64,000 bases of DNA from Bacteroidota bacterium (GTDB lineage Bacteria; Bacteroidota; Bacteroidia; Bacteroidales; FEN-979), in the NCBI GenBank assembly GCA_026391805.1, contig JAPLDJ010000016.1, positions 124,001-188,000 of the forward strand, written 5' to 3'. Positions 53,149 to 60,575 of the stretch are shown here, in pieces. The notes below the pieces were generated by a model that saw only the letters and a list, made by a program, of their open reading frames with translations, was not told where the DNA came from and searched no databases. Position numbers and translations under genes: made by a program. The stretch's first letter is position 1. Each line of letters opens with the position of its first letter.

Positions 53149-53318
53149 TTGGCAAGTTTCTTCTTTGCCTGAGTTTCAGAGACAACTTGATTTTGTAATG
53201 ATTGATCTAAACCTTTCTCGACTTTATCTATAAATATAAGTTTATCAATCAACTCGTCAAGATTAAAGTTGTCAGGAAGCTCCTTAATTGTCTTTAGGAC
53301 ACTACTTTTAGTCAGCAT
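53136..53318 (-). CDS. Antitoxin of the ParE/RelE pair
   Basis: 60 residues, all helical and charged: SVLKTIKELPDNFNLDELIDKLIFIDKVEKGL, then SETQAKKKLAKWLK. The pattern (ELPDNFNLDELIDKLIF) is that of small Bacteroidota/Chlorobi antitoxins paired with ParE-like toxins. It has its own promoter element 20 bases upstream and is translationally coupled to the toxin. Confidence 0.85.
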   Translation of the reverse strand: MLTKSSVLKTIKELPDNFNLDELIDKLIFIDKVEKGLDQSLQNQVVSETQAKKKLAKWLK

Positions 53319-53338
53319 ATAATCTTAATATTTATAAG

Positions 53339-53346
53339 CAAAGATA
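53339..53346 (-). promoter_or_regulatory. Promoter -7 element of the toxin-antitoxin operon
   Basis: The minus strand reads TATCTTTG, leaving a leader of about 15 bases before the antitoxin start. Confidence 0.6.
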
Positions 53347-53367
53347 CGAAAATAAAAAATTAACCCC

Positions 53368-53404
53368 CCCCGCTGAGCGGCATTTGTAATGCCGCTCAGT
53401 GGGG
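53368..53404 (-). repeat. Hairpin C-prime, directly after a stop codon
   Basis: CTGAGCGGCATT (53373-53384) with AATGCCGCTCAG (53388-53399), extended by CCCC/GGGG outside. It can serve as terminator for the gene ending at 53407. On the minus strand it continues into GGGGTTAATTT, similar to the end of an attC. Confidence 0.85.
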
Positions 53405-53406
53405 AT

Positions 53407-54171
53407 TTACTTCGCCAGGATGTACATGGTAATACTTGCAGTGAAAGTAGAGCCACCTGCAAGTTGGAAAGGCTGAAGCGAGATGGTGCCAATACTGCCG
53501 GTTCCGTTCCATCCGACAAAGTCTCCACTTGACCAGGATGCTGAATTGTCAATATCTTTCCAGATGTCAAGATAATAGGTGCCGGCTAGTACATTCGTTA
53601 TTGAGAAAGTGACAGAACTGCCCGATCCTGTAACGGCAGCGAATCTCACCGGAATGTTGTTCGCCCACTCAGTAATGCTTGTATAAAGGCTTACTTTTGC
53701 ATTGGATAGATCACCGGATACACCGGTCAGGAAACTTGCTGTTCCATTAACGGTGCCATGTGAAAGTCCAGAATAAAATGAACTGTCAGCGCCATATGAA
53801 GTGCCCGCACCATTGGTGGCATAGGCCCTGACGAAATAAAGTGTTTCGGGGTTCAGTCCTGTCAGATGGCTCGTAAAACTCCCCGTTCCGCTGCCATCTG
53901 TCGTATGTGTGCCGGAAATCACCGGGTTCATCGATGTCCCGAAACAAACACCGCGTAAAGTCACTTCGGAACTACCGGCAGAAATTACGGTACCCCCTGC
54001 AGTTGCACTATATGCCGCAATTCCAGTAACGGATGCAGTTTTAACAGTGGGTAAGGATGCTAAAGGATACCCTGTGCTGTCATTTTTCTTTGAACAATTC
54101 GTCTGTACCAGAAGAATTGTAATAAGAATGATAAACGACGCAATGCTGAAAATTCTTTCTTTTTTTCTCAT
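53407..54171 (-). CDS. Fn3-like lipoprotein
   Basis: 254 residues. Lipobox LVQTNCSKKND (Cys about 26). One Fn3-like module of the same type as in the two FISUMP lipoproteins (ATAGGTVISAGSSEVTLRGVCFGTS, GLNPETLYFVRAYATNGAGTSYG), then a second beta domain with VSLYTSITEWANNIPVRFAAVTGSG and YYLDIWKDIDNSASWSSGDFVGWNG. The latter resembles DUF-type carboxypeptidase-regulatory or Ig-like folds. No FISUMP domain. Surface lipoprotein. Confidence 0.8.
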   Translation of the reverse strand: MRKKERIFSIASFIILITILLVQTNCSKKNDSTGYPLASLPTVKTASVTGIAAYSATAGGTVISAGSSEVTLRGVCFGTSMNPVISGTHTTDGSGTGSFTSHLTGLNPETLYFVRAYATNGAGTSYGADSSFYSGLSHGTVNGTASFLTGVSGDLSNAKVSLYTSITEWANNIPVRFAAVTGSGSSVTFSITNVLAGTYYLDIWKDIDNSASWSSGDFVGWNGTGSIGTISLQPFQLAGGSTFTASITMYILAK

Positions 54172-54360
54172 ATAATTGGACTTTCAGGTAAACAATTAAT
54201 GGAGAACAAATTGATGGTTGAATAAATACATTACGGGAATTACTTCCCCTTCTCAAATATATGAAAGATTACCTTTTTATCCAAATGGTATTATTGCAGG
54301 AGATAAAAACCTGTTGCAACAGGCCTCCGCTAATCCCTTCCTGAAAAAACAAGCAATAAA

Positions 54361-54396
54361 CCCCCTGCTGAGCATTTGCAATGCCGCTCAGCGAGG
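54361..54396 (-). repeat. Hairpin C-prime copy, decayed
   Basis: CTGAGC(ATTTGCA)ATGCCGCTCAG with one arm shortened. The rest of 54172-54429 shows no supported gene; a 71-codon plus-strand frame there crosses the hairpin and is not credible. Confidence 0.7.
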
Positions 54397-54429
54397 AATA
54401 AACTCATTAGGACAATTTATTTTATACCT

Positions 54430-55572
54430 TTAGTAAGGGAAGCAAATTACAGACTCGTTATACATAAAAAATGACCCTGCTTCGTAGTAATTGCCATTAA
54501 TGGTCGCTCCTTGTGCTAAAACCCCCCTGTTCACGCGTCCATTGTCCCGTCCATTGTACATTAAGTCTTCACCAATAAAACAAATAACCGTACCTCCCTT
54601 AAAGACGACGAAGGTATTTGGCCCCGGTCCTGCCGGTATAAATGTCTGATCATACGCTAAAGTACCATTACATCCATATTCACCACAAAAAACAACAGTA
54701 CCTGCTTTATAGGTTACCTGTCCGGCAACTCCTTTGCCAATACAGCACCTGGTTTCATTTACAAGAGTGCCATAAATTGTACTATTACCACAAGGCGTTT
54801 GTGAGCCATCACAATAACATTCGACTGTTGTTAAGCAATGCTTTAATGTGCAAATGCAGGTTGAGCGGGAACTGGTTGAAGACGAAGGCATGTTTGACGT
54901 TGAACTGTTTTCCTCCGGTGTAAGTGCAGATAAAGCTTGTAGGGCAATGGTTAATATAAGATCAAGTGTTGATTTCGATTCTGCGGAACTGTTTTTTTCT
55001 GTTACTGATGTTGAGCTGGGAGGTTTATTTTTATTGTTATTATCTGAGAGTTCCTCATTGGTTCTGTTTATTGTCAGATTTTTGTTTTCATTTTGAGAAT
55101 TATCTTCTATTTTGACTGCGTTAAATATTACAGTTACAAAGATTGAATTACTTTCACCCACATTGGTTCCATTTGTAATCGAATTATTAATTACCTTTCC
55201 CGAAAGTACGTTATGAATTTGTAGCTCTTGATTTCTCATCTCGCTTTCAAGTGTAAGTAACTGATCCTCGAATTTCCATGTTCTAATTAAAACAGAGAAC
55301 TTTTGTTTTAATTTTTCTTCATAAACAGGTGTGCATTCCCAGGTGTGATCATCTTTTAGAATGATCGTAAATATATTTTTCCATTCGTGTGGCTTTGTCT
55401 CAAACTGAGTAATTTCCCATTTTCCGACGACATTTTTTTGCCCAAAACCAGAAAAACCAACAAAGAATAGCATAAAAAGTAATGAGGAGAATTTAATAGA
55501 TATAAAATCCCATAATGATTTTTCTGAATTTCTAGTTGTATTATTCATTGTAGCTGTTACCTTCCTCGCCAT
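54430..55572 (-). CDS. Cys-rich secreted protein of unknown function
   Basis: 380 residues; Met at residue 9 is an alternative start. Hydrophobic segment (about 27-44, SSLLFMLFFVGFSGFGQ) probably a signal peptide. It opens with a lipocalin-like strand pair (VVGKWEITQFETKPHEWKNIFTIILKDDHTWECTP), has a Ser/Asn/Lys-rich low-complexity linker, then a Cys-dense segment (CICTLKHCLTTVECYC, then RCCIGKG) and a Gly-rich beta region (GTVVFCGEYGCNGTLAYD, FKGGTVICFIGEDLMYNG). The end repeats a short unit with VICF(I/P). Function unknown; disulphides or metal binding likely if exported. Confidence 0.7.
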   Translation of the reverse strand: MARKVTATMNNTTRNSEKSLWDFISIKFSSLLFMLFFVGFSGFGQKNVVGKWEITQFETKPHEWKNIFTIILKDDHTWECTPVYEEKLKQKFSVLIRTWKFEDQLLTLESEMRNQELQIHNVLSGKVINNSITNGTNVGESNSIFVTVIFNAVKIEDNSQNENKNLTINRTNEELSDNNNKNKPPSSTSVTEKNSSAESKSTLDLILTIALQALSALTPEENSSTSNMPSSSTSSRSTCICTLKHCLTTVECYCDGSQTPCGNSTIYGTLVNETRCCIGKGVAGQVTYKAGTVVFCGEYGCNGTLAYDQTFIPAGPGPNTFVVFKGGTVICFIGEDLMYNGRDNGRVNRGVLAQGATINGNYYEAGSFFMYNESVICFPY

Positions 55573-55708
55573 GTCACTTATGAATTAGAACCATTAGTTT
55601 TGTTTTTATAGCTTCAATTTTAAAGTTAAAAAATCAACTAAATGCAAGTATTAATTTGGTAATTATTCATCTCTCATTTCCCGGCATTAAATAATTTACA
55701 TGCATTCT

Positions 55709-55826
55709 ACTCCCCCCTCCACAACTCTGATCTCCTCCTCCGTCAACCCTCATAATTTATTTGCCATTCAAAGCAGAATTTGAAATTCTGCGATGTTCCG
55801 AGCGGCATTGCAATTCGCTCAGCAGG
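55709..55826 (-). repeat. Composite repeat: coding-derived box plus hairpins B and C
   Basis: Box (minus strand LTEEEIRVVEGG, 55709-55746), hairpin B GCAGAATTTGAAATTCTGC (55773-55791), hairpin C GAGCGGCATTGCAATTCGCTC (about 55799-55820). It fills the gap between two minus-strand genes; the remaining sequence has no gene. Confidence 0.75.
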
Positions 55827-55851
55827 GAAATTGTCGTTGATAAATTCATTA

Positions 55852-56610
55852 TTATATTAACATATCACCTGTATCATTTGATCTTTTGTACCAATAAACC
55901 ATAAATGGAGGAAAATAATAAGTAAGAAAAAGTAAAACAGGAATTAAAATATTCATTATATACGTGATATTAACATAAATAAAAAAATCTAATACTTTCA
56001 AGGGGATAAAAAGTATTAGAAGTAAAACTGTTGGGAAATTGAAGGAAAACAAGCCAACAGTAAGTATTCCAAAGATAATGTTCATCGGTATTTGAACAAA
56101 GCTACCATCATCACTATGTGTAATTTCTTTTATGTATGCTAACACTATTAATGTTATAAACAAACAAAAACTAAATAAATATGGGGCAATGACAATTGAA
56201 TGAAAAGAATCCTTTATTTCCGATAGTGCATTAAAAGGGATATAATTTACTTTAATATTATTATACAATTCTAAAGAAAAAGGATTTAAATAAAATTGAT
56301 TTGAAAAAGATGGGAAATTTCTTTGGATAATGAAAAAAATAATAAAATGGCTTAATACAAAGCAGATAAAAACTTTTACCAGATCTATATTGATAGGAAA
56401 GAATTTATAATTTGCTTTCGATTCCTTTGAAGTCTTATATTCTGAACTTGTTGCTTTTTTGTTTTCTTTTATACTATTTATGTTTTTATCATCTTTCCTT
56501 TTTCTTCTTCCGGTAATTAGAGAAAGCAATCCATTTCTTGGGTCAAATATTGTCCATAAACCAGCAATAATGCCAATCCATATTCCTAATGTGGTTACAA
56601 TTCCAGTCAT
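55852..56610 (-). CDS. Multi-pass membrane protein, unknown
   Basis: 252 residues, very AT-rich. Membrane segments at about 4-22, 75-95, 140-162, 174-200 and 212-240. A Lys/Ser/Asn-rich loop (about 33-70, RRKRKDDKNINSIKENKK) follows the first helix. It has no motif I recognise. Two bases of composition stand out against the left half of the window: AAT/ATT codons dominate, as in several genes of this region. Confidence 0.65.
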   Translation of the reverse strand: MTGIVTTLGIWIGIIAGLWTIFDPRNGLLSLITGRRKRKDDKNINSIKENKKATSSEYKTSKESKANYKFFPINIDLVKVFICFVLSHFIIFFIIQRNFPSFSNQFYLNPFSLELYNNIKVNYIPFNALSEIKDSFHSIVIAPYLFSFCLFITLIVLAYIKEITHSDDGSFVQIPMNIIFGILTVGLFSFNFPTVLLLILFIPLKVLDFFIYVNITYIMNILIPVLLFLTYYFPPFMVYWYKRSNDTGDMLI

Positions 56611-56700
56611 TAATGGGTTAATTTTGCAATTAATTTAAAATTATTTATTCATTTTTATAATATTCTCTAATTTGCTGTGTCGCGACCACCCTGACATCCT

Positions 56701-56765
56701 CCTGCGGGGAATTACAAATTCTGCCATGTCCCGGGCGGTTTCGAATCTTCGGGGCCGCTCAGCCG
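56701..56765 (-). repeat. Composite repeat, partial hairpin B and full hairpin C
   Basis: GAATTACAAATTC (56708-56720) then GGGCGGTTTCGAATCTTCGGGGCCGCTC (about 56731-56759). Lies between the FISUMP gene and the membrane-protein gene. Confidence 0.7.
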
Positions 56766-56778
56766 GCATTGCTGCTCG

Positions 56779-57456
56779 TTATTGTTCATTGGTAATGGTA
56801 TTCTTAACACAACGTACAGAGAGCCCGTTATCTTTATAGTTATCCCAGACAAGGTAAACATTATTATCCCTGCTGCTCATACTGAAGCACCAGGATAAAC
56901 CATGACTATCATTTTTACTGAAATCTGTTGCACTCCACCAATAACCAAATGAAAACATCGCAATATATCCTTCCATATAAAACCCTCCCTCTTTACCTTT
57001 CATACCACCCGGCAGAGCCGTAAACCCGGATGAATTATCCACACCATCATTGGGAGCTTCCCAATGTGTTGTTCCGCTTTCTTTTAGTTTACGGCCGGCA
57101 ACTGCTATTTTACCTGTTTTGCCCTCTTCAAGATGGTTTCCCCCGATATATTCAAATAATTGCTTCCATTCTTCATTCCCTGGCAAATGCCACCCTTTCG
57201 GGCATATTTTATTTGCTGTTTCATAATCGTACAGATAACCGTAAGTTTTTACGTTACTTTGATTGTCATCATATGCCCAACAAGCGCCAGTTGACTTAAA
57301 AGCAAGGTTTTCTGCCATCCATGTTTGGTCACCGATTTTCACAGTTTTATAGACTTTACCATCTCTGGAATCTTTAAAAATTCCGGTCTCTTGAGAAAAT
57401 GAACCAAGTGCAATAATCCAAATTGCAATGGTTATAATGAATGATTTATTATTCAT
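56779..57456 (-). CDS. FISUMP-domain secreted protein
   Basis: 225 residues from Met 57456 (MNNKSFIITIAIWIIALGSFSQ, signal peptide); an upstream ATG at 57477 is less likely. The whole mature protein is one FISUMP domain: FKDSRDGKVYKTVKIGDQTWMAENLAF, YGYLYDYETANKICPKGWHLPGNEEW, SGFTALPGGMKG, FGYWWSATDFS, GLSVRCVKN. Compared with the tandem pair at 32.6-35.3 kb it lacks the Fn3 modules and lipobox. Predicted secreted, C-type-lectin-like. Confidence 0.9.
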   Translation of the reverse strand: MNNKSFIITIAIWIIALGSFSQETGIFKDSRDGKVYKTVKIGDQTWMAENLAFKSTGACWAYDDNQSNVKTYGYLYDYETANKICPKGWHLPGNEEWKQLFEYIGGNHLEEGKTGKIAVAGRKLKESGTTHWEAPNDGVDNSSGFTALPGGMKGKEGGFYMEGYIAMFSFGYWWSATDFSKNDSHGLSWCFSMSSRDNNVYLVWDNYKDNGLSVRCVKNTITNEQ

Positions 57457-57514
57457 ATTTAAAATTTTTAGGGTCAATAATAATCATTTTATTGTCTTTA
57501 TTCCTAATGAACAC

Positions 57515-57546
57515 CCTCGCTGAGCGGCATTTGTAATGCCGCTCGG
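57515..57546 (-). repeat. Hairpin C-prime copy
   Basis: GAGCGGCATT (57522-57531) with AATGCCGCTC (57535-57544). On the minus strand followed by GAGGGTGTTCATTAGG, again reminiscent of an attC end. The remainder of 57547-57687 contains an AT-rich inverted repeat TTTTGGATAATTG/CAATTATCCAAA and no gene. Confidence 0.8.
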
Positions 57547-57687
57547 ATCTTTGGATAATTTTCAATTATCCAAAAGGTCATTTCACCGTTCTCCATGTTG
57601 ATCCGACTTTGATAATTTCCAATATTCCTTTTGGGTCAGCATATGCTTTTTATATATCAGACTCAATATAGTTTATTTTAACAATTA

Positions 57688-57745
57688 CTCCACCCCCTCA
57701 ACTATCCTTATCTCCTCCTCCGTCAAATACGGGCGGGTCCGGGAC
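57688..57745 (-). repeat. Coding-derived box plus half REP palindrome at the transposase 3-prime end
   Basis: The minus strand encodes YLTEEEIRIVEGVE and stop, in a frame different from the transposase, preceded by half of REP palindrome A (GGGCGGGTCCGGGAC). Confidence 0.75.
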
Positions 57746-58300
57746 TGCTCGGCGAGGGTTTTTCCGGATGTAATCCCTGATCCGTTCAATTTCATTTCCC
57801 GGGCGGATGATGTGTTCATAATAATTGCGCTGCCATACCGGTTTCCCCGGCGATCCCCGCAATTCATTGATCCGCCGGGCAGAAAATGTTTTGAATTGAC
57901 GGACGATTTCCGGCAATCCGTGGATTCGTTTTGTAGGGGCGGGTCCCGGACCCGCCCCTACAACAATCGTTGCATTTTCGTCCATCATCGCGGGTTCCAC
58001 ACGGTTGATCATGATGATCCCGTGAAAATGATCCGGCATGATCATATATACATCCAATGAAATACGGGGATTGTGACGGGCCAGATCCATCCAGGTATAT
58101 TCAACGATCTTACCAAAATCATTCAGGTAGGGGCGGGTCCGGGACCCGCCCCTACAGTTATCCGTGGTTCCGAAAAAATCACCGCGGTCACTGGCACATA
58201 TTGTGACAAAATATGCTCCCGGCGTGGTATAATCATATCCTTTCAGCCGGATCGACCGACGATGGTGTTTTTCAGGATCGAATTTTCGCAAAACGACCAT
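57698..58300 (-). CDS. REP-associated tyrosine transposase (RAYT, Y1 family)
   Basis: 200 residues. HUH/Y1 transposase features: a strand with YFVTICASDRGDFFG, the HUH motif as HFHG in VYMIMPDHFHGIIMI (about 100-115), and the catalytic Tyr region in PVWQRNYYEHIIRPGNEIERIRDYIRKNP (about 155-185). Such enzymes nick single-stranded REP hairpins and spread them. Two loops of this protein (CRGGSRTRPY about 50-58 and VVGAGPGPAPTK about 114-124) are encoded by complete REP palindromes lying in frame. The C-terminal 20 residues are read out of frame through a third half-palindrome, so the natural end may be altered. Confidence 0.9.
   Translation of the reverse strand: MVVLRKFDPEKHHRRSIRLKGYDYTTPGAYFVTICASDRGDFFGTTDNCRGGSRTRPYLNDFGKIVEYTWMDLARHNPRISLDVYMIMPDHFHGIIMINRVEPAMMDENATIVVGAGPGPAPTKRIHGLPEIVRQFKTFSARRINELRGSPGKPVWQRNYYEHIIRPGNEIERIRDYIRKNPRRAVPDPPVFDGGGDKDS
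57933..57961. repeat. REP palindrome A inside the transposase gene (copy 1)
   Basis: 29 bases: GTAGGGGCGGGTCC, C, GGACCCGCCCCTAC; perfect 14-bp arms. Confidence 0.97.
58127..58155. repeat. REP palindrome A inside the transposase gene (copy 2)
   Basis: Identical to copy 1 except for the central base (G instead of C). Confidence 0.97.
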
Positions 58301-58330
58301 TACGATTTATGATTTAGAGGAGGTTTTTTT

Positions 58331-58463
58331 TCCTCCGTGACGTACGGGCGGGTCCGGGACCCGCCCCTCCCATTACTTTTTCCCACTCGTATTTACAGCA
58401 GAAATACAAATTCTGCTTTGTTCCGGGCGGCATTGCAAATGCCGCTCAGCTGGGCCGCTCAAC
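58331..58463 (-). repeat. Composite repeat upstream of the transposase: palindrome A, hairpins B and C
   Basis: REP palindrome A arms GGGCGGGTCC/GGACCCGCCC (58346-58366), hairpin B GCAGAAATACAAATTCTGC (58398-58416), hairpin C GGGCGGCATTGCAAATGCCGCTC (58425-58447). A short piece of the coding-derived box (CCTCCGTGACGTAC) precedes it. No gene in this gap. Confidence 0.85.
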
Positions 58464-58487
58464 GAGGTTTTGCCGGATTATGGCCAC

Positions 58488-58892
58488 TTAGATTTCCTTA
58501 TTCCAGGAACCCTGCATTAACTCGGTACGATCCATGCACGTGTCGTTTATTACATTGAATGTGATTGTATTACTCTGAATCGCAAATAAGTATTTCCCGG
58601 TTATATTGCCACAATTTGAACCTGTCCATGTATCAGTCATGCTGACCTGGTTACCCGAAATTGTATAACTTCCTGCATCCGTTATGAAAATGACTTCAGA
58701 TCCGACACCGTATTTCCCATCAGACCTGAATACAATCGTCATCTTTGTCCCGTCAAATATTTTAGTCCATTTCCCGACAATGCTGGTCGTGCTGTTATCA
58801 GGAGTAGTGTTATCATCTTTTTTCTTACAACCAGTTGTAAGAATGAATAATAATCCCAATGACACCAATGGATAAATACAGATTTTCTTCAT
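58488..58892 (-). CDS. Lipocalin-like lipoprotein
   Basis: 134 residues. Lipobox LTTGCKKKDD (Cys about 22). One lipocalin-like beta barrel: SIVGKWTKIFDGTKMTIVFRSDGKYG, GSYTISGNQVSMTDTW, ITFNVINDTCMDRTELM. The family (lipocalin-like DUF4488/DUF5004-type) is common in Bacteroidota. It begins about 50 bases after the core of the attC at 58942, so it is a cassette gene. Its own attC is not well preserved: GTGGCCATAATC after the stop matches the expected inverse core only partly. Confidence 0.82.
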   Translation of the reverse strand: MKKICIYPLVSLGLLFILTTGCKKKDDNTTPDNSTTSIVGKWTKIFDGTKMTIVFRSDGKYGVGSEVIFITDAGSYTISGNQVSMTDTWTGSNCGNITGKYLFAIQSNTITFNVINDTCMDRTELMQGSWNKEI

Positions 58893-58941
58893 CGTAAAGC
58901 CATTTTAATTGTTCACTATCAATCTTGTTTTTATTTTTGGG

Positions 58942-59074
58942 CTGTAACGCCCCGCCCGTACCCGCTGTGCGGGCGATAGCGGGTTCATGTTTGACACAGG
59001 TTCTCATGTTTAGTAGATCAATTCCGTTTCCTGACCGACAAAGCCCCGCATTGGTGGGTACGGGCTCGTTAGCG
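58942..59074 (-). repeat. attC recombination site of an integron cassette
   Basis: 133 bases. In minus orientation: inverse core CGCTAAC (59068-59074) right after the stop at 59079, 2 bases, arm GCCCGTACCC (59056-59065), a central part with CATGTTTAGTAGATC (plus strand 59005-59019), arm GGGTACGGGC (58954-58963), 5 bases, core GTTACAG (58942-58948). The 10-bp arms pair perfectly and the 2/5 spacer asymmetry equals that of the site at 62274-62404. Confidence 0.82.
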
Positions 59075-59078
59075 GGTG

Positions 59079-59870
59079 TTATTCTCTCTTTTCATGCGTT
59101 ACATACTGAATCCATTGTTTTTCAAGGGTGGATTCTGTCAAACCGTATATGATTTCAATATTTTCAGGATTTTTAATCAGTAAAACCAATCTATCCATAC
59201 CATATGTGCTGATCAGGAAATCAACAATCATAACAGAAAGTCCATAGCCATTCATTTTGCCGAATTCCATAGCCGATGCTGAATCAAGCTGAGTCCATGT
59301 TGGCGGTGTTTTGTCTGTCAAACTTGTTTTCACAATTTTTCGAATATTTTCATTTATCTGGCCTGCCTCATACTGAGCATACCCTTCACTAAGCCATCTT
59401 GATAATGGAGTGCTCCCTTTTCCCCCCCGTGCATAATAAACAGCTATATGCACAAATTCATGGACTACAACCTGCACAAGAGATTTGTATGTATGATAAC
59501 TCCCGGGATTCAAGGGGGTAACCATCAATAATTCATCATCAATACTAGATCCAACGACCCAATCGGGTGCATCAGGATAATGTATTGCGGCATGAAAAGA
59601 TGCAAGATTTGGAAAGACTCTCACATTGATTTTATTTCCAATTTGTATTCCTAAGCGATTCGTAATTCTTGAGTAATTATTTTCTAAGGTTATTGCAAGT
59701 GAATCTAGCACTTCAATGTCACCCCTGGTTGAATAGAAGGCGAAATGCTGACTCTCTTTTGCTAAATTCAGGGAGTCGATATTTTGCCCTACTAATTTTG
59801 AAATTGTCAAACACACTAAAAATACTATTGAAAGTGTTTTCAAAACTACAAGTCTTATTTTCATTTTCAT
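59079..59870 (-). CDS. Secreted gluzincin-like peptidase (peptidase MA family)
   Basis: 263 residues. Signal/anchor MKMKIRLVVLKTLSIVFLVCLTISKLVG. Zinc motif HEFVH (about 145-149) in VQVVVHEFVHIAVYYARGG, then Glu in RWLSEGYAQYEAG about 20 residues on, as in the MA clan. A family-typical SLAITLENNYSRITNRLGI precedes it (a length and layout like the peptidase MA-2 family). Exported; substrate unknown. A cassette gene: its cassette begins at 59944 and its attC at 58942-59074 is complementary to that beginning. Confidence 0.88.
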   Translation of the reverse strand: MKMKIRLVVLKTLSIVFLVCLTISKLVGQNIDSLNLAKESQHFAFYSTRGDIEVLDSLAITLENNYSRITNRLGIQIGNKINVRVFPNLASFHAAIHYPDAPDWVVGSSIDDELLMVTPLNPGSYHTYKSLVQVVVHEFVHIAVYYARGGKGSTPLSRWLSEGYAQYEAGQINENIRKIVKTSLTDKTPPTWTQLDSASAMEFGKMNGYGLSVMIVDFLISTYGMDRLVLLIKNPENIEIIYGLTESTLEKQWIQYVTHEKRE

Positions 59871-59938
59871 GGTTTTATAGCTTTGTTATTTAATTATGAT
59901 TCTTAAATATTCCTTTGATGGTCAATAGCATTAATACC

Positions 59939-59954
59939 CGCTAACGTTGCGTTT
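59939..59954 (-). repeat. Collapsed attC junction (core fused to inverse core)
   Basis: The minus strand reads ACGCAAC then GTTAGCG at 59939-59952, with no hairpin between them. The right part is the start of the next cassette and is complementary to the inverse core of the attC at 59068-59074 over 13 of 14 bases. Confidence 0.7.
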
Positions 59955-60461
59955 TTATTTTATCCTTATCATACATGGTTTTATGAATGAAGGATCGCAA
60001 ACAGGAATATTTTTTAGTTCATTTTGTTTCGACCCTAGAATCACGTCATAAAACAATTTATTCTTATCCTTATATAGCGGAATTGAAATCAGAGAATTTA
60101 TAGTATCACCTATATTTGACATGAAAATTATTGAATATTCAAGGAAATATTTAGTTGAAAATACGCTCCAAATAGTTTCTTTATTATCAGTAATTTGTAG
60201 GTTTGGCACTATACAATGAAATACTTTGTTCGAATCAATTATAATTCGACTAACCAAATATTTTGAAAATAGTTCGAGGTGTTTCAAATATTTCTCTTCT
60301 AATACTGGATTATTAGCTTCATCTAGATGGCCTACTTGACATGAAATTGTTTGACCCTTTATAACAAAAGTTACAGGATGTTTTTTAGTCAATAGTAATA
60401 TTGAGGTTAGGATTATGATTCCTAAGATAATACTGCTGGCTATTAAAACTTTTAATTTCAA
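59955..60461 (-). CDS. Single-pass membrane or signal-anchored protein, unknown
   Basis: 168 residues, start TTG at 60461 (no ATG upstream in frame). Hydrophobic N-terminus (VLIASSIILGIIILTSILLLT, about 4-24), then a soluble alpha/beta domain with QTISCQVGHLDEANNPVLEE, IIDSNKVFHCIVPNLQ and a C-terminal CDPSFIKPCMIRIK. AT-rich. Not recognised. Ends one base before a collapsed attC. Confidence 0.6.
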   Translation of the reverse strand: MKLKVLIASSIILGIIILTSILLLTKKHPVTFVIKGQTISCQVGHLDEANNPVLEEKYLKHLELFSKYLVSRIIIDSNKVFHCIVPNLQITDNKETIWSVFSTKYFLEYSIIFMSNIGDTINSLISIPLYKDKNKLFYDVILGSKQNELKNIPVCDPSFIKPCMIRIK

Positions 60462-60510
60462 AGCGTAAATTTTAAAAATGTCAAGCCATATAATTTATTT
60501 TCCATTCAGA

Positions 60511-60572
60511 GCAGAATTACAAATTCTGCCATGTTCCGAGCGGTCCCGGATTTCCGGGGCCGCTCAGCGGGG
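60511..60572 (-). repeat. Composite repeat, hairpins B and C
   Basis: Hairpin B GCAGAATTACAAATTCTGC (60511-60529) and hairpin C GAGCGGTCCCGGATTTCCGGGGCCGCTC (about 60538-60565), directly after the stop of the beta-helix gene. The attC expected here is not recognisable. Confidence 0.85.
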
Positions 60573-60575
60573 CAA

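Noticed and set aside
53407-54171. Third copy of the FISUMP lipoprotein
   Set aside because: It shares the Fn3-like module and lipobox but has no FISUMP domain; the C-terminal domain is different.
54218-54433. 71-codon plus-strand frame
   Set aside because: It crosses hairpin C-prime and overlaps the end of a minus-strand gene; composition is not convincing. It stays a weak possibility.
57547-57640. 30-codon minus-strand frame running into hairpin C-prime
   Set aside because: It depends on the repeat for its C-terminus and has no start signal or homologous pattern.
57698-58300. IS200/IS605 insertion sequence
   Set aside because: The HUH/Y1 protein lacks a TnpB partner and element ends; adjacent REP palindromes fit a domesticated RAYT better.
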